Assembly: GCA_045629065.1 (NCBI GenBank)
Contig: JAZQQK010000032.1
Span: 1-37,646, forward strand
DNA: 37,646 nucleotides
Direction: 5' to 3'
From: JAKSSM01 sp045629065
GTDB lineage: Bacteria; Bacillota; Clostridia; Peptostreptococcales; Anaerovoracaceae
The notes below the pieces were generated by a model. It was not told the DNA's origin. It searched no databases and worked only from the letters and a program-made list of their open reading frames with translations. Position numbers and translations under genes: made by a program. Below, piece by piece: positions 31,204-37,646 of this stretch. Every line of letters begins with the position of its first letter. The stretch's first letter is position 1.

Positions 31204-31916
31204 TATAGGTTTTCATCCTCTATCATTCTGTAGCCAACTCCGAGCTCAGTAAAGATATACTTTGGCTCACCAGGATTTGGCTCAATTTTTCTTCTTATAT
31301 TCGCCATATTTACGCGGAGAATACGATTATTATCGTCTGCATATGGACCCCAAATCTGTTCAATCAGACTGTCGTAAGTCAGGACTTTTCCCGAATTCTT
31401 TGCTAAGATTGAAATAAGTTTGTATTCTACACGAGTGAAGTGAATTACTTCTCCTGATAATATAACTAACCTCTTATCAAAGTCTATTTCAAGGTCACCT
31501 GCTTTATAAGGTCTATTTGAGTTTACTTGGTCATTAACTATTTTATTGTTATGGCGAATTGCAGTACGAATACGCGCCAAAAGTTCGTTAGTTCCGAATG
31601 GCTTCGTAATATAGTCATCGGCGCCCAAATCCAGTGCTCTAACTTTTTCCTTTTCCTGCGTTCTAGCAGAGATTACAATTATTGGCATGCTAGACCACTT
31701 ACGAGTTTTTTCCAATATCTCATTGCCATCCATGTCTGGGAGGCCGAGATCCAGTATAACAAGGTCTGGTAAATTCGATGTGATTATTGCTAATCCATCT
31801 TTACCCGTTGCTGCAGTTGCTACCTTATAGTCATTAGCCGTAAGTGTTTTAGAAATGAAATCGCAAATGCTCTTTTCATCTTCAATAATGAGAACTGAAA
31901 CTTTCTGCTGGAACAT
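31203..31916 (-). CDS. OmpR/KdpE-type response regulator
   Basis: A 237-residue regulator. The receiver domain (1-120) has acidic EDE, phospho-acceptor Asp56 in VILDLGLPD and Lys105 in YITKPFG. The winged-helix output domain (about 135-237) includes LTYDSLIEQIWGPYADDNNRILRVNMANIRRKIE, very KdpE-like. The start is at ATG 31916 (MFQQKVSVLIIED), after AGGAGG and one base beyond the histidine kinase stop. A longer frame to 31994 would only add residues overlapping the kinase. No kdpFABC genes lie nearby, so the target may be the co-transcribed genes or something elsewhere. Confidence 0.93.
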   Translation of the reverse strand: MFQQKVSVLIIEDEKSICDFISKTLTANDYKVATAATGKDGLAIITSNLPDLVILDLGLPDMDGNEILEKTRKWSSMPIIVISARTQEKEKVRALDLGADDYITKPFGTNELLARIRTAIRHNNKIVNDQVNSNRPYKAGDLEIDFDKRLVILSGEVIHFTRVEYKLISILAKNSGKVLTYDSLIEQIWGPYADDNNRILRVNMANIRRKIEPNPGEPKYIFTELGVGYRMIEDENL

Positions 31917-31917
31917 T

Positions 31918-33099
31918 TTACTCCTCCTCTTTAGGTAATGAAAATACAAATTCTGCACCACTTTCGTGGTTTGAACAGGATATTTCTCCCCCATGAGCTA
32001 GGATGATTGTCTTGCAAATTGAAAGACCAATTCCCATACCCTTATATCCATCTGCATCGGCGGAATCAGTTCTTAAACCTTCTCCGTCAAAGATTTTATC
32101 AATTTTATCTTCAGAAATGCCTATTCCATAATCTTTTACATGGAAATATACATTCTTATCATCTACAGTTGCAAACAACTCTACTGGCTTCACGGATTTT
32201 GCGTGCATAACAGCATTTTGCAAAAGGTTTAGCAAAACTTGCTGTATCAACATTGAATCCATTTGGCACATTGCGAATTCATCAGGTGTGCTGACTACAA
32301 TTTCAGCTGTTGGGAAGCGCTTCTTAAAAGCTGTGACCGTAGAAGCGATTACTTCATCTACTGCTTCTGCTTCAGTCACGACCTTTGCGCCGTCCTCATT
32401 GATTCTAGTTACTGTCAAAAGGTTTTCAACCATATTGAGCAGCCAGTTTGCATCGTTACCAATGCTCTTAACTATTTTTGTCTTCTCTTCTTCAGAAAGG
32501 CTTTCCACCATGTTGGCATAAGTCTCACTGTTACCGATGATTCCAGTTAATGGAGTTCTTAAATCGTGAGAAACTGCTCTTAATAGATTGGCCCTCATTT
32601 TTTCTTTTTCAGCTTGAGAAACTATCTTTTCCTGCTCAGCCATTTTTTGTTCTTGCTCGATAATGGCATTGGACTGCTCTTTCATGATTGTACTTGTAAT
32701 GCTTGTTGCAATACCAATGATGAGCATTCCGATGAAAGTAATTTGATAGCCTGCCAAAGTGAAGTTAAAGTCCTTAAACGGATATGTAAAGTAGAAGTTT
32801 ACACTGAGAACCGATGCTATGGAAAAAAGTATTCCATAAGCATAGCCTTCTGTATATCTAGCAACAATGAAAACACCTAACGTATAGAGCATCGCTATGT
32901 TTAGTGTTGGGTCAGAGGCGTGCCTATTAAAGAAGAATGCAGCAACGGTTAATAACAAGAACACGAGTATCGTAACTATTGTATCCTTCCAACTGAATTT
33001 CCATAGATTGCTCAAATGAAAACGTGCCCACACATCTTTTATATCAACATGTGGTATGCTATTTGGCTCTTTAGTTTTAAAGAAGCTTCCATCACGCAT
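31918..33099 (-). CDS. KdpD-like sensor histidine kinase lacking the N-terminal KdpD/USP domains
   Basis: A 393-residue kinase. A short cytoplasmic N-terminus is followed by four closely spaced membrane helices (about residues 40-140) of the DUF4118/KdpD type (NIAMLYTLGVFIVARYTEGY, SVNFYFTYPF). A coiled-coil (about 140-172) leads to the H-box RAVSHDLRTPLTGIIGNSE with His178, then N-box LLQNAVMHA and G-boxes DYGIGIS and GMGIGLSIC. Full KdpD is about 900 residues and carries large N-terminal cytoplasmic domains; those are absent here. It sits 16 bases after gltX. The stimulus is unknown. Confidence 0.92.
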   Translation of the reverse strand: MRDGSFFKTKEPNSIPHVDIKDVWARFHLSNLWKFSWKDTIVTILVFLLLTVAAFFFNRHASDPTLNIAMLYTLGVFIVARYTEGYAYGILFSIASVLSVNFYFTYPFKDFNFTLAGYQITFIGMLIIGIATSITSTIMKEQSNAIIEQEQKMAEQEKIVSQAEKEKMRANLLRAVSHDLRTPLTGIIGNSETYANMVESLSEEEKTKIVKSIGNDANWLLNMVENLLTVTRINEDGAKVVTEAEAVDEVIASTVTAFKKRFPTAEIVVSTPDEFAMCQMDSMLIQQVLLNLLQNAVMHAKSVKPVELFATVDDKNVYFHVKDYGIGISEDKIDKIFDGEGLRTDSADADGYKGMGIGLSICKTIILAHGGEISCSNHESGAEFVFSLPKEEE

Positions 33100-33115
33100 C
33101 TAATTGCCTCTGATT

Positions 33116-34789
33116 CTATTTTGCAAATTTTTCAAGACGAGCTCGAGTGCGAGTCTCACCTAAAATCTGTTGAATTTGCCATACGTCTGGCGATTGTTGT
33201 CTACCCATAAGAGCAACTCTAATAACTGTAGAAACATGTCCTACATGGCCCTTAAAGCTTTCTGGATTCTTTTTGTAATCCTTTGGCTTAACTGCGTATC
33301 CGAGTTCCTCTGTGATTGCTCTGATTTTGTTGAACCAAGTTTCTTGGTCATCTGCATGATTATATGTTTCAAGATACTTGTTAAGAATGTTCTTAACATC
33401 TCCGGCCTTAACAACCTCTTCAGGCATATCATCCTGGATTTCAAACATATCATCAAAGAAATAACTTAAGTTTTCAACCATTTGAGATGCACTGACATGG
33501 TCTTTACGAGGCTTGTCCTCATGGCGACCGATATCGATAACTGTTTCAAGATATGCTCTATCGCTAAGCATATTTTGAATCTTTGCATCGTCCTTTTTAA
33601 ATTCGTCTGCCCAAGATTTTAGGAAATCATAAAGGTCGTGAGCGGAAATCTTTAAGAGAACATCTTTTGATACGTCGTTAAGCTTGTTAAGATCAAACAA
33701 TGCACCAGAATTACCCATCTTTTCTGTTGTGAACTCAAACTCATCAATGTCAGCATCTGGATTAGCAATTCTCCACTCTTCAAAGTTCGAGTTAAGAATT
33801 GTGAGTAAGTATTCTCTTACTGCTGCTGGATGATAGCCTAAATTTCTATAGAAGTCTAATGAAAGTTCAGGGTCTTTACGCTTTGAAAGTTTACGCTTTT
33901 GTCCTGTTTCTTCATCTATCTTCATCAGCTGTGCTGTATGGCAGAAAATAGGAGGTTCCCAACCTAAATTATCAAATAACTCAATATGAATAGGAAGAGA
34001 TGGCAACCATTCTGCGCCACGAACTACGTGCGTAGTACGCATAAAGTGGTCATCTACAACGTGTGCAAAGTGATATGTAGGAATTCCAGTTTGCTTAAGC
34101 ATTACTGTGTCCTGGTCGTTCCAAGGCATGTCAAGCTTTCCACGGATAGCATCTACAACCTGGAATCTTCTGATTTTGTCTTCTGGAAGGCTCATATCTC
34201 CAGTTGACTTGAGACGAATTACATAAGGAATGCCAGCCTTAATCTTAGCTTCTACTTCTTCATATGTTAAATCCCTAGACTTTGCCCACTTGCCATAAAT
34301 ACCTGGGTTAGCATTAGTCTTAGCCTGCTCTTCGTGGATGGCTTCGATTTCCTCTTCAGTCATGAAGCAAGGATAAGCCTTTCCTTGTGCGATGAGTTCT
34401 TTTGCGACTGTCTGATAAATCTCTCCTCTGTGAGACTGAGTATAGTCGCCATATGCTCCAATGTCCTCAGTCATTGTTGCACCTTCATCAAAATTGATTC
34501 CAAAGAATCTTAAAGAATTGATTATGATTTCTACAGCGCCCTCTACATAACGTTTATCATCAGTGTCTTCTATTCTAAGGAAGAAAACACCTTTTGACTG
34601 ATGAGCTAATCTTTCATCAGCAAAAGCTCCGTAAAGGTTTCCTAAATGTATAAAACCTGTAGGGCTAGGTCCTAATCGAGTAACCTTTGCTCCTTCTGGT
34701 AAGTTTCTTTTTGGGAATTGTTTTTCCAAATCATCGATAGTTTTTGTAATGTTTGGATAGATTAAATTGGCAAGTTTTTTATAGTCCAT
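33116..34789 (-). CDS. gltX: Glutamyl-tRNA synthetase
   Basis: A 557-residue class I synthetase. The HIGH motif appears as GPSPTGFIHLGN (about residues 41-52) and KMSKS as KLSKRKD. The substrate segments FFLRIEDTDDKRYVEGA and RLKSTGDMSLPED, and a helical anticodon-binding C-terminus ending GETRTRARLEKFAK, are visible. It is longer than E. coli GltX (471). The extra N-terminal 35 residues and longer form are known from other Clostridia. Whether it is discriminating cannot be said. It has its own promoter and is probably the first gene of the operon running through the two-component system to the HIT gene. Confidence 0.95.
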   Translation of the reverse strand: MDYKKLANLIYPNITKTIDDLEKQFPKRNLPEGAKVTRLGPSPTGFIHLGNLYGAFADERLAHQSKGVFFLRIEDTDDKRYVEGAVEIIINSLRFFGINFDEGATMTEDIGAYGDYTQSHRGEIYQTVAKELIAQGKAYPCFMTEEEIEAIHEEQAKTNANPGIYGKWAKSRDLTYEEVEAKIKAGIPYVIRLKSTGDMSLPEDKIRRFQVVDAIRGKLDMPWNDQDTVMLKQTGIPTYHFAHVVDDHFMRTTHVVRGAEWLPSLPIHIELFDNLGWEPPIFCHTAQLMKIDEETGQKRKLSKRKDPELSLDFYRNLGYHPAAVREYLLTILNSNFEEWRIANPDADIDEFEFTTEKMGNSGALFDLNKLNDVSKDVLLKISAHDLYDFLKSWADEFKKDDAKIQNMLSDRAYLETVIDIGRHEDKPRKDHVSASQMVENLSYFFDDMFEIQDDMPEEVVKAGDVKNILNKYLETYNHADDQETWFNKIRAITEELGYAVKPKDYKKNPESFKGHVGHVSTVIRVALMGRQQSPDVWQIQQILGETRTRARLEKFAK

Positions 34790-34835
34790 TGATATGTCCT
34801 TTCGCGCCTCACGGCTACATAATTATACATAGTGT

Positions 34836-34864
34836 ATTATAGCAAAAAAATAGTGAAAACGCAA
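34836..34864 (-). promoter_or_regulatory. gltX promoter (start of the gltX-TCS-aro operon)
   Basis: Minus strand TTGCGT at 34864-34859, a 17-base spacer, and TATAAT at 34841-34836, 47 bases before the gltX ATG. A second TATAAT-like element closer to the gene (around 34821-34826) lacks a good -35. Confidence 0.75.
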
Positions 34865-34917
34865 GGGGGTGTAATGCGCTGGCGGGTTTGCATTTTTATT
34901 TTTTTACCACAAAAAAC

Positions 34918-34945
34918 TTGACAAAATTTGTGAGCGCGCTATAAT
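34918..34945 (+). promoter_or_regulatory. Promoter of the lysine-riboswitch transporter gene
   Basis: Consensus TTGACA at 34918-34923, a 16-base spacer, and consensus TATAAT at 34940-34945, about 25 bases before the riboswitch begins. Confidence 0.92.
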
Positions 34946-34969
34946 AGGCATATGAACTGAATAAATTTC

Positions 34970-35127
34970 ATGATAGAGGCGCGGCTAAAAAGAGTATCTA
35001 AGCCATCAAGGACATTGGGTTTAGTGAAAGGAATAGTCGCCGAAGGGCTTCAGCTAGTCCAAAGCTGATTCATCTGGGACATAGGAAAACATCCTATGTA
35101 CTGTCGCTATTTGCGGAGAGCTGTCAT
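34970..35127 (+). promoter_or_regulatory. Lysine riboswitch (L box)
   Basis: The region contains the conserved L-box landmarks in order: GATAGAGGCGCGGC, AAGAGTAT, AGTGAAAGGAATAGTCGCCG, the CTGGGACATAGG/CATCCTATGTACTGTCGC arm, and closing GCGGAGAGCTGTC. P1 is ATGATAG (34970-34976) with CTGTCAT (35121-35127). Downstream, GTCATAA (35123-35129) and CATTTG (35135-35140) can pair with TTATGAC (35166-35172) and CAAATG (35157-35162) as an antiterminator. This excludes both P1 and the terminator. Lysine binding should stabilise P1 and switch the gene off. Confidence 0.95.
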
Positions 35128-35157
35128 AATAAAACATTTGATATCATTGAATTTAAC

Positions 35158-35198
35158 AAATGGAGTTATGACTGGGTCATGACTCCATTTTCAGTTTT
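35158..35198 (+). terminator. Riboswitch-controlled terminator
   Basis: Fifteen-base arms (35158-35172 and 35176-35190, with one G-T pair) around TGG, followed by TCAGTTTT. Its 5' arm is shared with the antiterminator described for the lysine riboswitch. It lies 42 bases before the transporter start codon. Confidence 0.9.
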
Positions 35199-35239
35199 AC
35201 AAAATACAGTGTATTAAAAAAGAAAGGAGCTTACTCAAA

Positions 35240-36946
35240 ATGACTTTAAAGAGTAACAAGACCGCATATATCATCGCAGTTTGCGTGATTATTGCACTCC
35301 TCGTTGTACTTGCATTAACAGTAGGTACACAACCTAACCCAGTATTAGAAGTCGATGGCGAAATGGTAGAGACAGACACACCATTCGCTGGTACGTTCTG
35401 GTCATTATTACCACCAATCGTTGCCATTGCACTCGCACTTATCAGCAAGGAAGTTTATTCTTCCCTCTTCATCGGTTGCTTCGTAGGTGCTCTTCTCTTC
35501 ACTAACTTCCATATTTGGGACGCTTTCGTTCAATTAGTTGGTGCAGATTATGGTATCGTTTCAGTTTTAGCAGATTCATATGATATGGGTATCATCGTAT
35601 TCTTGGTAGTACTCGGTATCATGGTAGACTTAATGAACAAGTCCGGTGGATCTTATGCTTTCGGTCAAGCAGCTATTAAGAATGTAAAGTCCCGTTGGGG
35701 CGCACAACTCTTAACAATGCTTCTCGGAATCTTAATCTTCATCGATGACTATTTCAACTGCTTATCAGTTGGTGCCGTAATGAGACCTGTTACAGATTCT
35801 CACAAGATTTCAAGAGCTAAGTTTGCATACTTAATCGATGCTACTGCTGCTCCAGTTTGCATGATTGCTCCAGTTTCTTCCTGGGCTGCTGCAGTTGCTG
35901 GATATGTAGAATCTGATGCAATCAATGGTTTCCAAATGTTCATTAGACAGATTCCTTGGAACTACTACTGCTTACTTACATTATTTATGATTGTAATCAT
36001 TTCAATCTTTAACATCGACTACGGTCCAATGTTAAAGCATGAATACAACGCACAAGTTAAGGACGACCTCTTCACTACTCCTGAAAGACCTTTCGAAGCC
36101 AATGACGAATATGAAAAGGGCAACGGTAAGGCTAATATTTTAGACCTTCTCTTCCCTGTTATCGTATTAATCATCTTCTGCGTAATCGGTCTCATCTACT
36201 CTGGTGGATTCTTCGATGGCGAAACATTCATCGATGCATTCTCTAATGCAGATGCAGGCGTTGCTCTTGCACTTGGCTCATTAGTAGCTTTAGTAATCAC
36301 ATTCTTCTACTATTGGATTAGAAAGTCATTCTCAGTTTCTAAGTCATTCGAATCCGTTCCAAACGGCTTCATGCAGATGATTGCTCCTATCTTAATCCTC
36401 ACATTCGCTTGGACACTCTGCTCATTTACTAGATATGCAATGTACTCTGCAGTATGGGTTAAGGGTGCAATGGCTGGTGTTGGCGATTTAAGAATGTTAT
36501 TACCTGCACTCATCTTTATCATCGGTGCTTGTATTGCATTCGCAACAGGAACTTCCTGGGGTACAATCGGTATCATGGCGCCTATCGTAGTAGCTGTATT
36601 CGACTTCGATGTTGAACCTACACTCTGCGTAATCGGACTTGCAGCAGCTTGCTCCGGTGGTGTAATGGGAGACCACTTATCACCTATTTCCGATACAACA
36701 ATCATGGCTTCAGCTGGTGCACACTGCTACCACTTGAATCACGTATTCACTCAGATTCCATATGCTATCCCAGTTGCAGCAGTTGCATTCGTATCATTCA
36801 TCTTGGCTGGTATCATCCAAGTTTGGTGGATATGCTTACTTATCGCCCTTGTACTCCTCTTCGTAGTACTTATGGTTATCAAGGCTGTAGTAGCTAAGAA
36901 TCATGCAGATATGATTGCTGAGATCAAGGCTGCAAATGCTAGATAG
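35240..36946 (+). CDS. NhaC-family transporter, predicted lysine importer (LysW-like)
   Basis: A 568-residue polytopic membrane protein of the NhaC Na+/H+ antiporter family. Features include TFWSLLPPIVAIALALISKE, FIDDYFNCLSVGAVMRPVTD, CMIAPVSSWAAAVAGY and the C-terminal ACSGGVMGDHLSPISDTTIM motif. By homology alone it would be called a sodium/proton or dicarboxylate-type antiporter. The lysine riboswitch and its terminator directly upstream argue that it carries lysine, as proposed for LysW proteins in comparative studies of the L box. AGGAG lies about 10 bases before the ATG. It is monocistronic, with a strong terminator after it. Function is inferred from regulation. Confidence 0.88.
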   Translation: MTLKSNKTAYIIAVCVIIALLVVLALTVGTQPNPVLEVDGEMVETDTPFAGTFWSLLPPIVAIALALISKEVYSSLFIGCFVGALLFTNFHIWDAFVQLVGADYGIVSVLADSYDMGIIVFLVVLGIMVDLMNKSGGSYAFGQAAIKNVKSRWGAQLLTMLLGILIFIDDYFNCLSVGAVMRPVTDSHKISRAKFAYLIDATAAPVCMIAPVSSWAAAVAGYVESDAINGFQMFIRQIPWNYYCLLTLFMIVIISIFNIDYGPMLKHEYNAQVKDDLFTTPERPFEANDEYEKGNGKANILDLLFPVIVLIIFCVIGLIYSGGFFDGETFIDAFSNADAGVALALGSLVALVITFFYYWIRKSFSVSKSFESVPNGFMQMIAPILILTFAWTLCSFTRYAMYSAVWVKGAMAGVGDLRMLLPALIFIIGACIAFATGTSWGTIGIMAPIVVAVFDFDVEPTLCVIGLAAACSGGVMGDHLSPISDTTIMASAGAHCYHLNHVFTQIPYAIPVAAVAFVSFILAGIIQVWWICLLIALVLLFVVLMVIKAVVAKNHADMIAEIKAANAR

Positions 36947-36967
36947 TAAAATCTAATTTGACACAAC

Positions 36968-37001
36968 AAAACCCTCGGAATAATAAATTCGAGGGTTTTT
37001 T
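36968..37001 (+). terminator. Terminator after the lysine transporter gene
   Basis: AAAACCCTCG (36968-36977) pairs with CGAGGGTTTTTT (36990-37001). Inner GAAT/ATTC pairing extends the stem. Six T end it. Confidence 0.92.
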
Positions 37002-37010
37002 ATCTAAATT

Positions 37011-37078
37011 CATGCGAGAATACTCCGCCTTCAAGTTCATTACGAATGTTTTGAACTAAGGCGGGGATGAATCGCCTC
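37011..37078 (+). mobile_element. Possible right-end / guide-RNA-like remnant of an IS200/IS605-type element
   Basis: After the transporter terminator lies a hairpin CCGCCTT (37025-37031) / AAGGCGG (37058-37064), with an inner AGTTCA/TGAACT stem, followed by GGGGATGAATCGCC (37063-37076). The 'hairpin then GGATGAATCGC' form recalls the 3' ends of TnpB genes and their omega-like RNAs. The plus frame also reads a short MREYSAFKF-like tail ending in TAA before it. No tnpA or tnpB is present, so at most this is a solo end. The assignment is from memory of such ends and uncertain. Confidence 0.35.
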
Positions 37079-37079
37079 G

Positions 37080-37107
37080 AAAAATAGCAGATTTCTGCTA
37101 TTTTTTT
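37080..37107 (+). terminator. Terminator before the sigma factor gene
   Basis: ATAGCAG (37084-37090), ATTT loop, CTGCTAT (37095-37101), flanked by A-run and seven T. It ends whatever reads through the preceding structured segment. A TATAAT at 37109-37114 directly after it may be the -10 of the sigma gene, but I see no matching -35. Confidence 0.85.
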
Positions 37108-37193
37108 GTATAATAAATTCAAAATAACTGTGAGGTTTTTGAATGAATAACCGTCTAATAAGTGAAAACAAAAATATAAGGAGGAACGAATCA

Positions 37194-37646
37194 ATGGATA
37201 ACGGTGCAAGTAGCTACCGCCGTGTCCTTGATGGTGACGACAACGGTTTTGTTGAAATAGTAAGGGACTATAAAGACGACTTAATTCTGTTTCTGGACAG
37301 TTTTGTAAGTAATCTTTCAGTTGCGGAAGAATTGGCTGAGGACACCTTTGTAAAGCTTGGTATTAAAAAGCCTCACTTTTCAGGCAAGTCATCTTTTAAA
37401 AGCTGGTTATATGCTGTCGGACGAAATGTCGCTGTAGATTATATTCGAAAAGAATCAAAACGCAGCGAGGTATCAATTGATGAATGTATTAATCTTGCAG
37501 ATAGGCAAACTCTTGAGGATGCATATCTGAAGGATGAAAGAAAAATTGTTATTCATCAGGCTCTTGGAAAATTGAAACCTGAATACAGGCAGGTTTTGTG
37601 GCTGACATATTTTGAAGAACTTTCAAATAAAGAAACAGCTAAGATC
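37194..37646 (+). CDS. ECF-type RNA polymerase sigma factor (C-terminus beyond the window)
   Basis: An open frame from ATG 37194 to the right edge (151 codons, no stop). Region 2 is visible (residues about 18-90: FVEIVRDYKDDLILFLDSFV, AEELAEDTFVKL, FKSWLYAVGRNVAVDYIRK). Region 4 begins near residue 127 (ALGKLKPEYRQVLWLTYFEE, LSNKETAKI). There is no region 3, as expected for ECF sigma factors. AGGAGG lies 9 bases before this ATG. An in-frame ATG at 37143 with a weaker GAGG site would add 17 residues. Only one of nine Arg codons is AGA (CGC, CGA, CGT and AGG otherwise), whereas lexA uses AGA for nearly all. This suggests foreign origin. Any anti-sigma partner would lie downstream, outside the window. 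Confidence 0.9.
   Translation, partial: MDNGASSYRRVLDGDDNGFVEIVRDYKDDLILFLDSFVSNLSVAEELAEDTFVKLGIKKPHFSGKSSFKSWLYAVGRNVAVDYIRKESKRSEVSIDECINLADRQTLEDAYLKDERKIVIHQALGKLKPEYRQVLWLTYFEELSNKETAKI

Noticed and set aside
31203..31994. Longer response regulator start at 31994
   Set aside because: The extra 26 residues overlap the kinase gene and are not receiver-like. ATG 31916 follows AGGAGG and begins the receiver domain normally.
36310..36705. Long open frames on the strand opposite strongly coding genes (for example within the lysine transporter, the ppdK and the aro fusion genes)
   Set aside because: They lack ribosome-binding sites and recognisable domains and lie wholly inside genes with clear family identity; they are by-products of codon bias.
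1..37646. CRISPR arrays, tRNA or rRNA genes, prophage genes
   Set aside because: No regularly spaced direct repeats, no cloverleaf with a tRNA-like CCA end region, no rRNA segments and no phage proteins were found.

Overview
The window looks like a chromosomal segment of a low-GC Gram-positive anaerobe in the Clostridia. Evidence: strong AGGAGG ribosome-binding sites, near-consensus sigma-A promoters with 17-base spacers, pyruvate phosphate dikinase, a single-chain GlyQS-type glycyl-tRNA synthetase, a Gram-positive LexA, a PyrR-type attenuator and a lysine riboswitch. Family XIII / Anaerovoracaceae-like organisms are my guess for a finer placement, but the sequence alone does not settle it. 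Almost everything up to about 34.8 kb is on the minus strand. The exceptions are lexA, rpsU and, at the right end, a lysine-riboswitch-controlled transporter and a partial sigma factor gene.

Layout from left to right. (1) 1-1441: infC-rpmI-rplT with an attenuator leader and a rare AUC start on infC, followed by the start of an unknown membrane protein that runs off the window. (2) 1449-12376: one long minus-strand transcription unit. It begins with an Mrp/Mbh-like cation/proton antiporter module (mnhE-F-G, MbhD, an MbhE-MnhB fusion, mnhC, three MnhD/NuoN-like channel subunits and a previously hidden 47-residue membrane protein) and continues into a MoxR / DUF58 / DUF4129 set. Its promoter carries a perfect 10+4+10 inverted repeat. 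(3) 12437-13244: lexA with LexA boxes on its promoter. (4) 13315-14849: uracil permease behind a PyrR attenuator. (5) 14859-20284: DUF4342 protein with 11-residue Trp repeats, glyS, ppdK and a small export protein. (6) 20327-24249: ybeY (apparently leaderless), phoH, cdd, era, then an independently promoted and terminated structured RNA of about 160 nt, then recO. (7) 24274-24710: rpsU and two dyad-symmetric elements. (8) 24705-34864: gltX, a KdpDE-like two-component system, aroB, aroA, a giant aro fusion, mtaB and a HIT protein, very tightly packed. (9) 34918-37001: lysine riboswitch and an NhaC-family transporter. (10) 37011-37646: a possible IS605-type end remnant and an ECF sigma factor with atypical codon use.

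The outstanding item is the 859-residue protein at 26427-29006. It joins chorismate synthase, an AroQ-type chorismate mutase with all its active-site residues, shikimate dehydrogenase and shikimate kinase in one chain. With aroB and aroA next to it, it covers five of the seven shikimate-pathway steps plus the first committed step to Phe/Tyr. Only DAHP synthase and dehydroquinate dehydratase are missing. A two-component system is translationally coupled to aroB. Other points of interest are the hidden small antiporter-operon protein, the hendecad-repeat protein next to glyS, the unassigned RNA, and frequent TAATG stop/start junctions.
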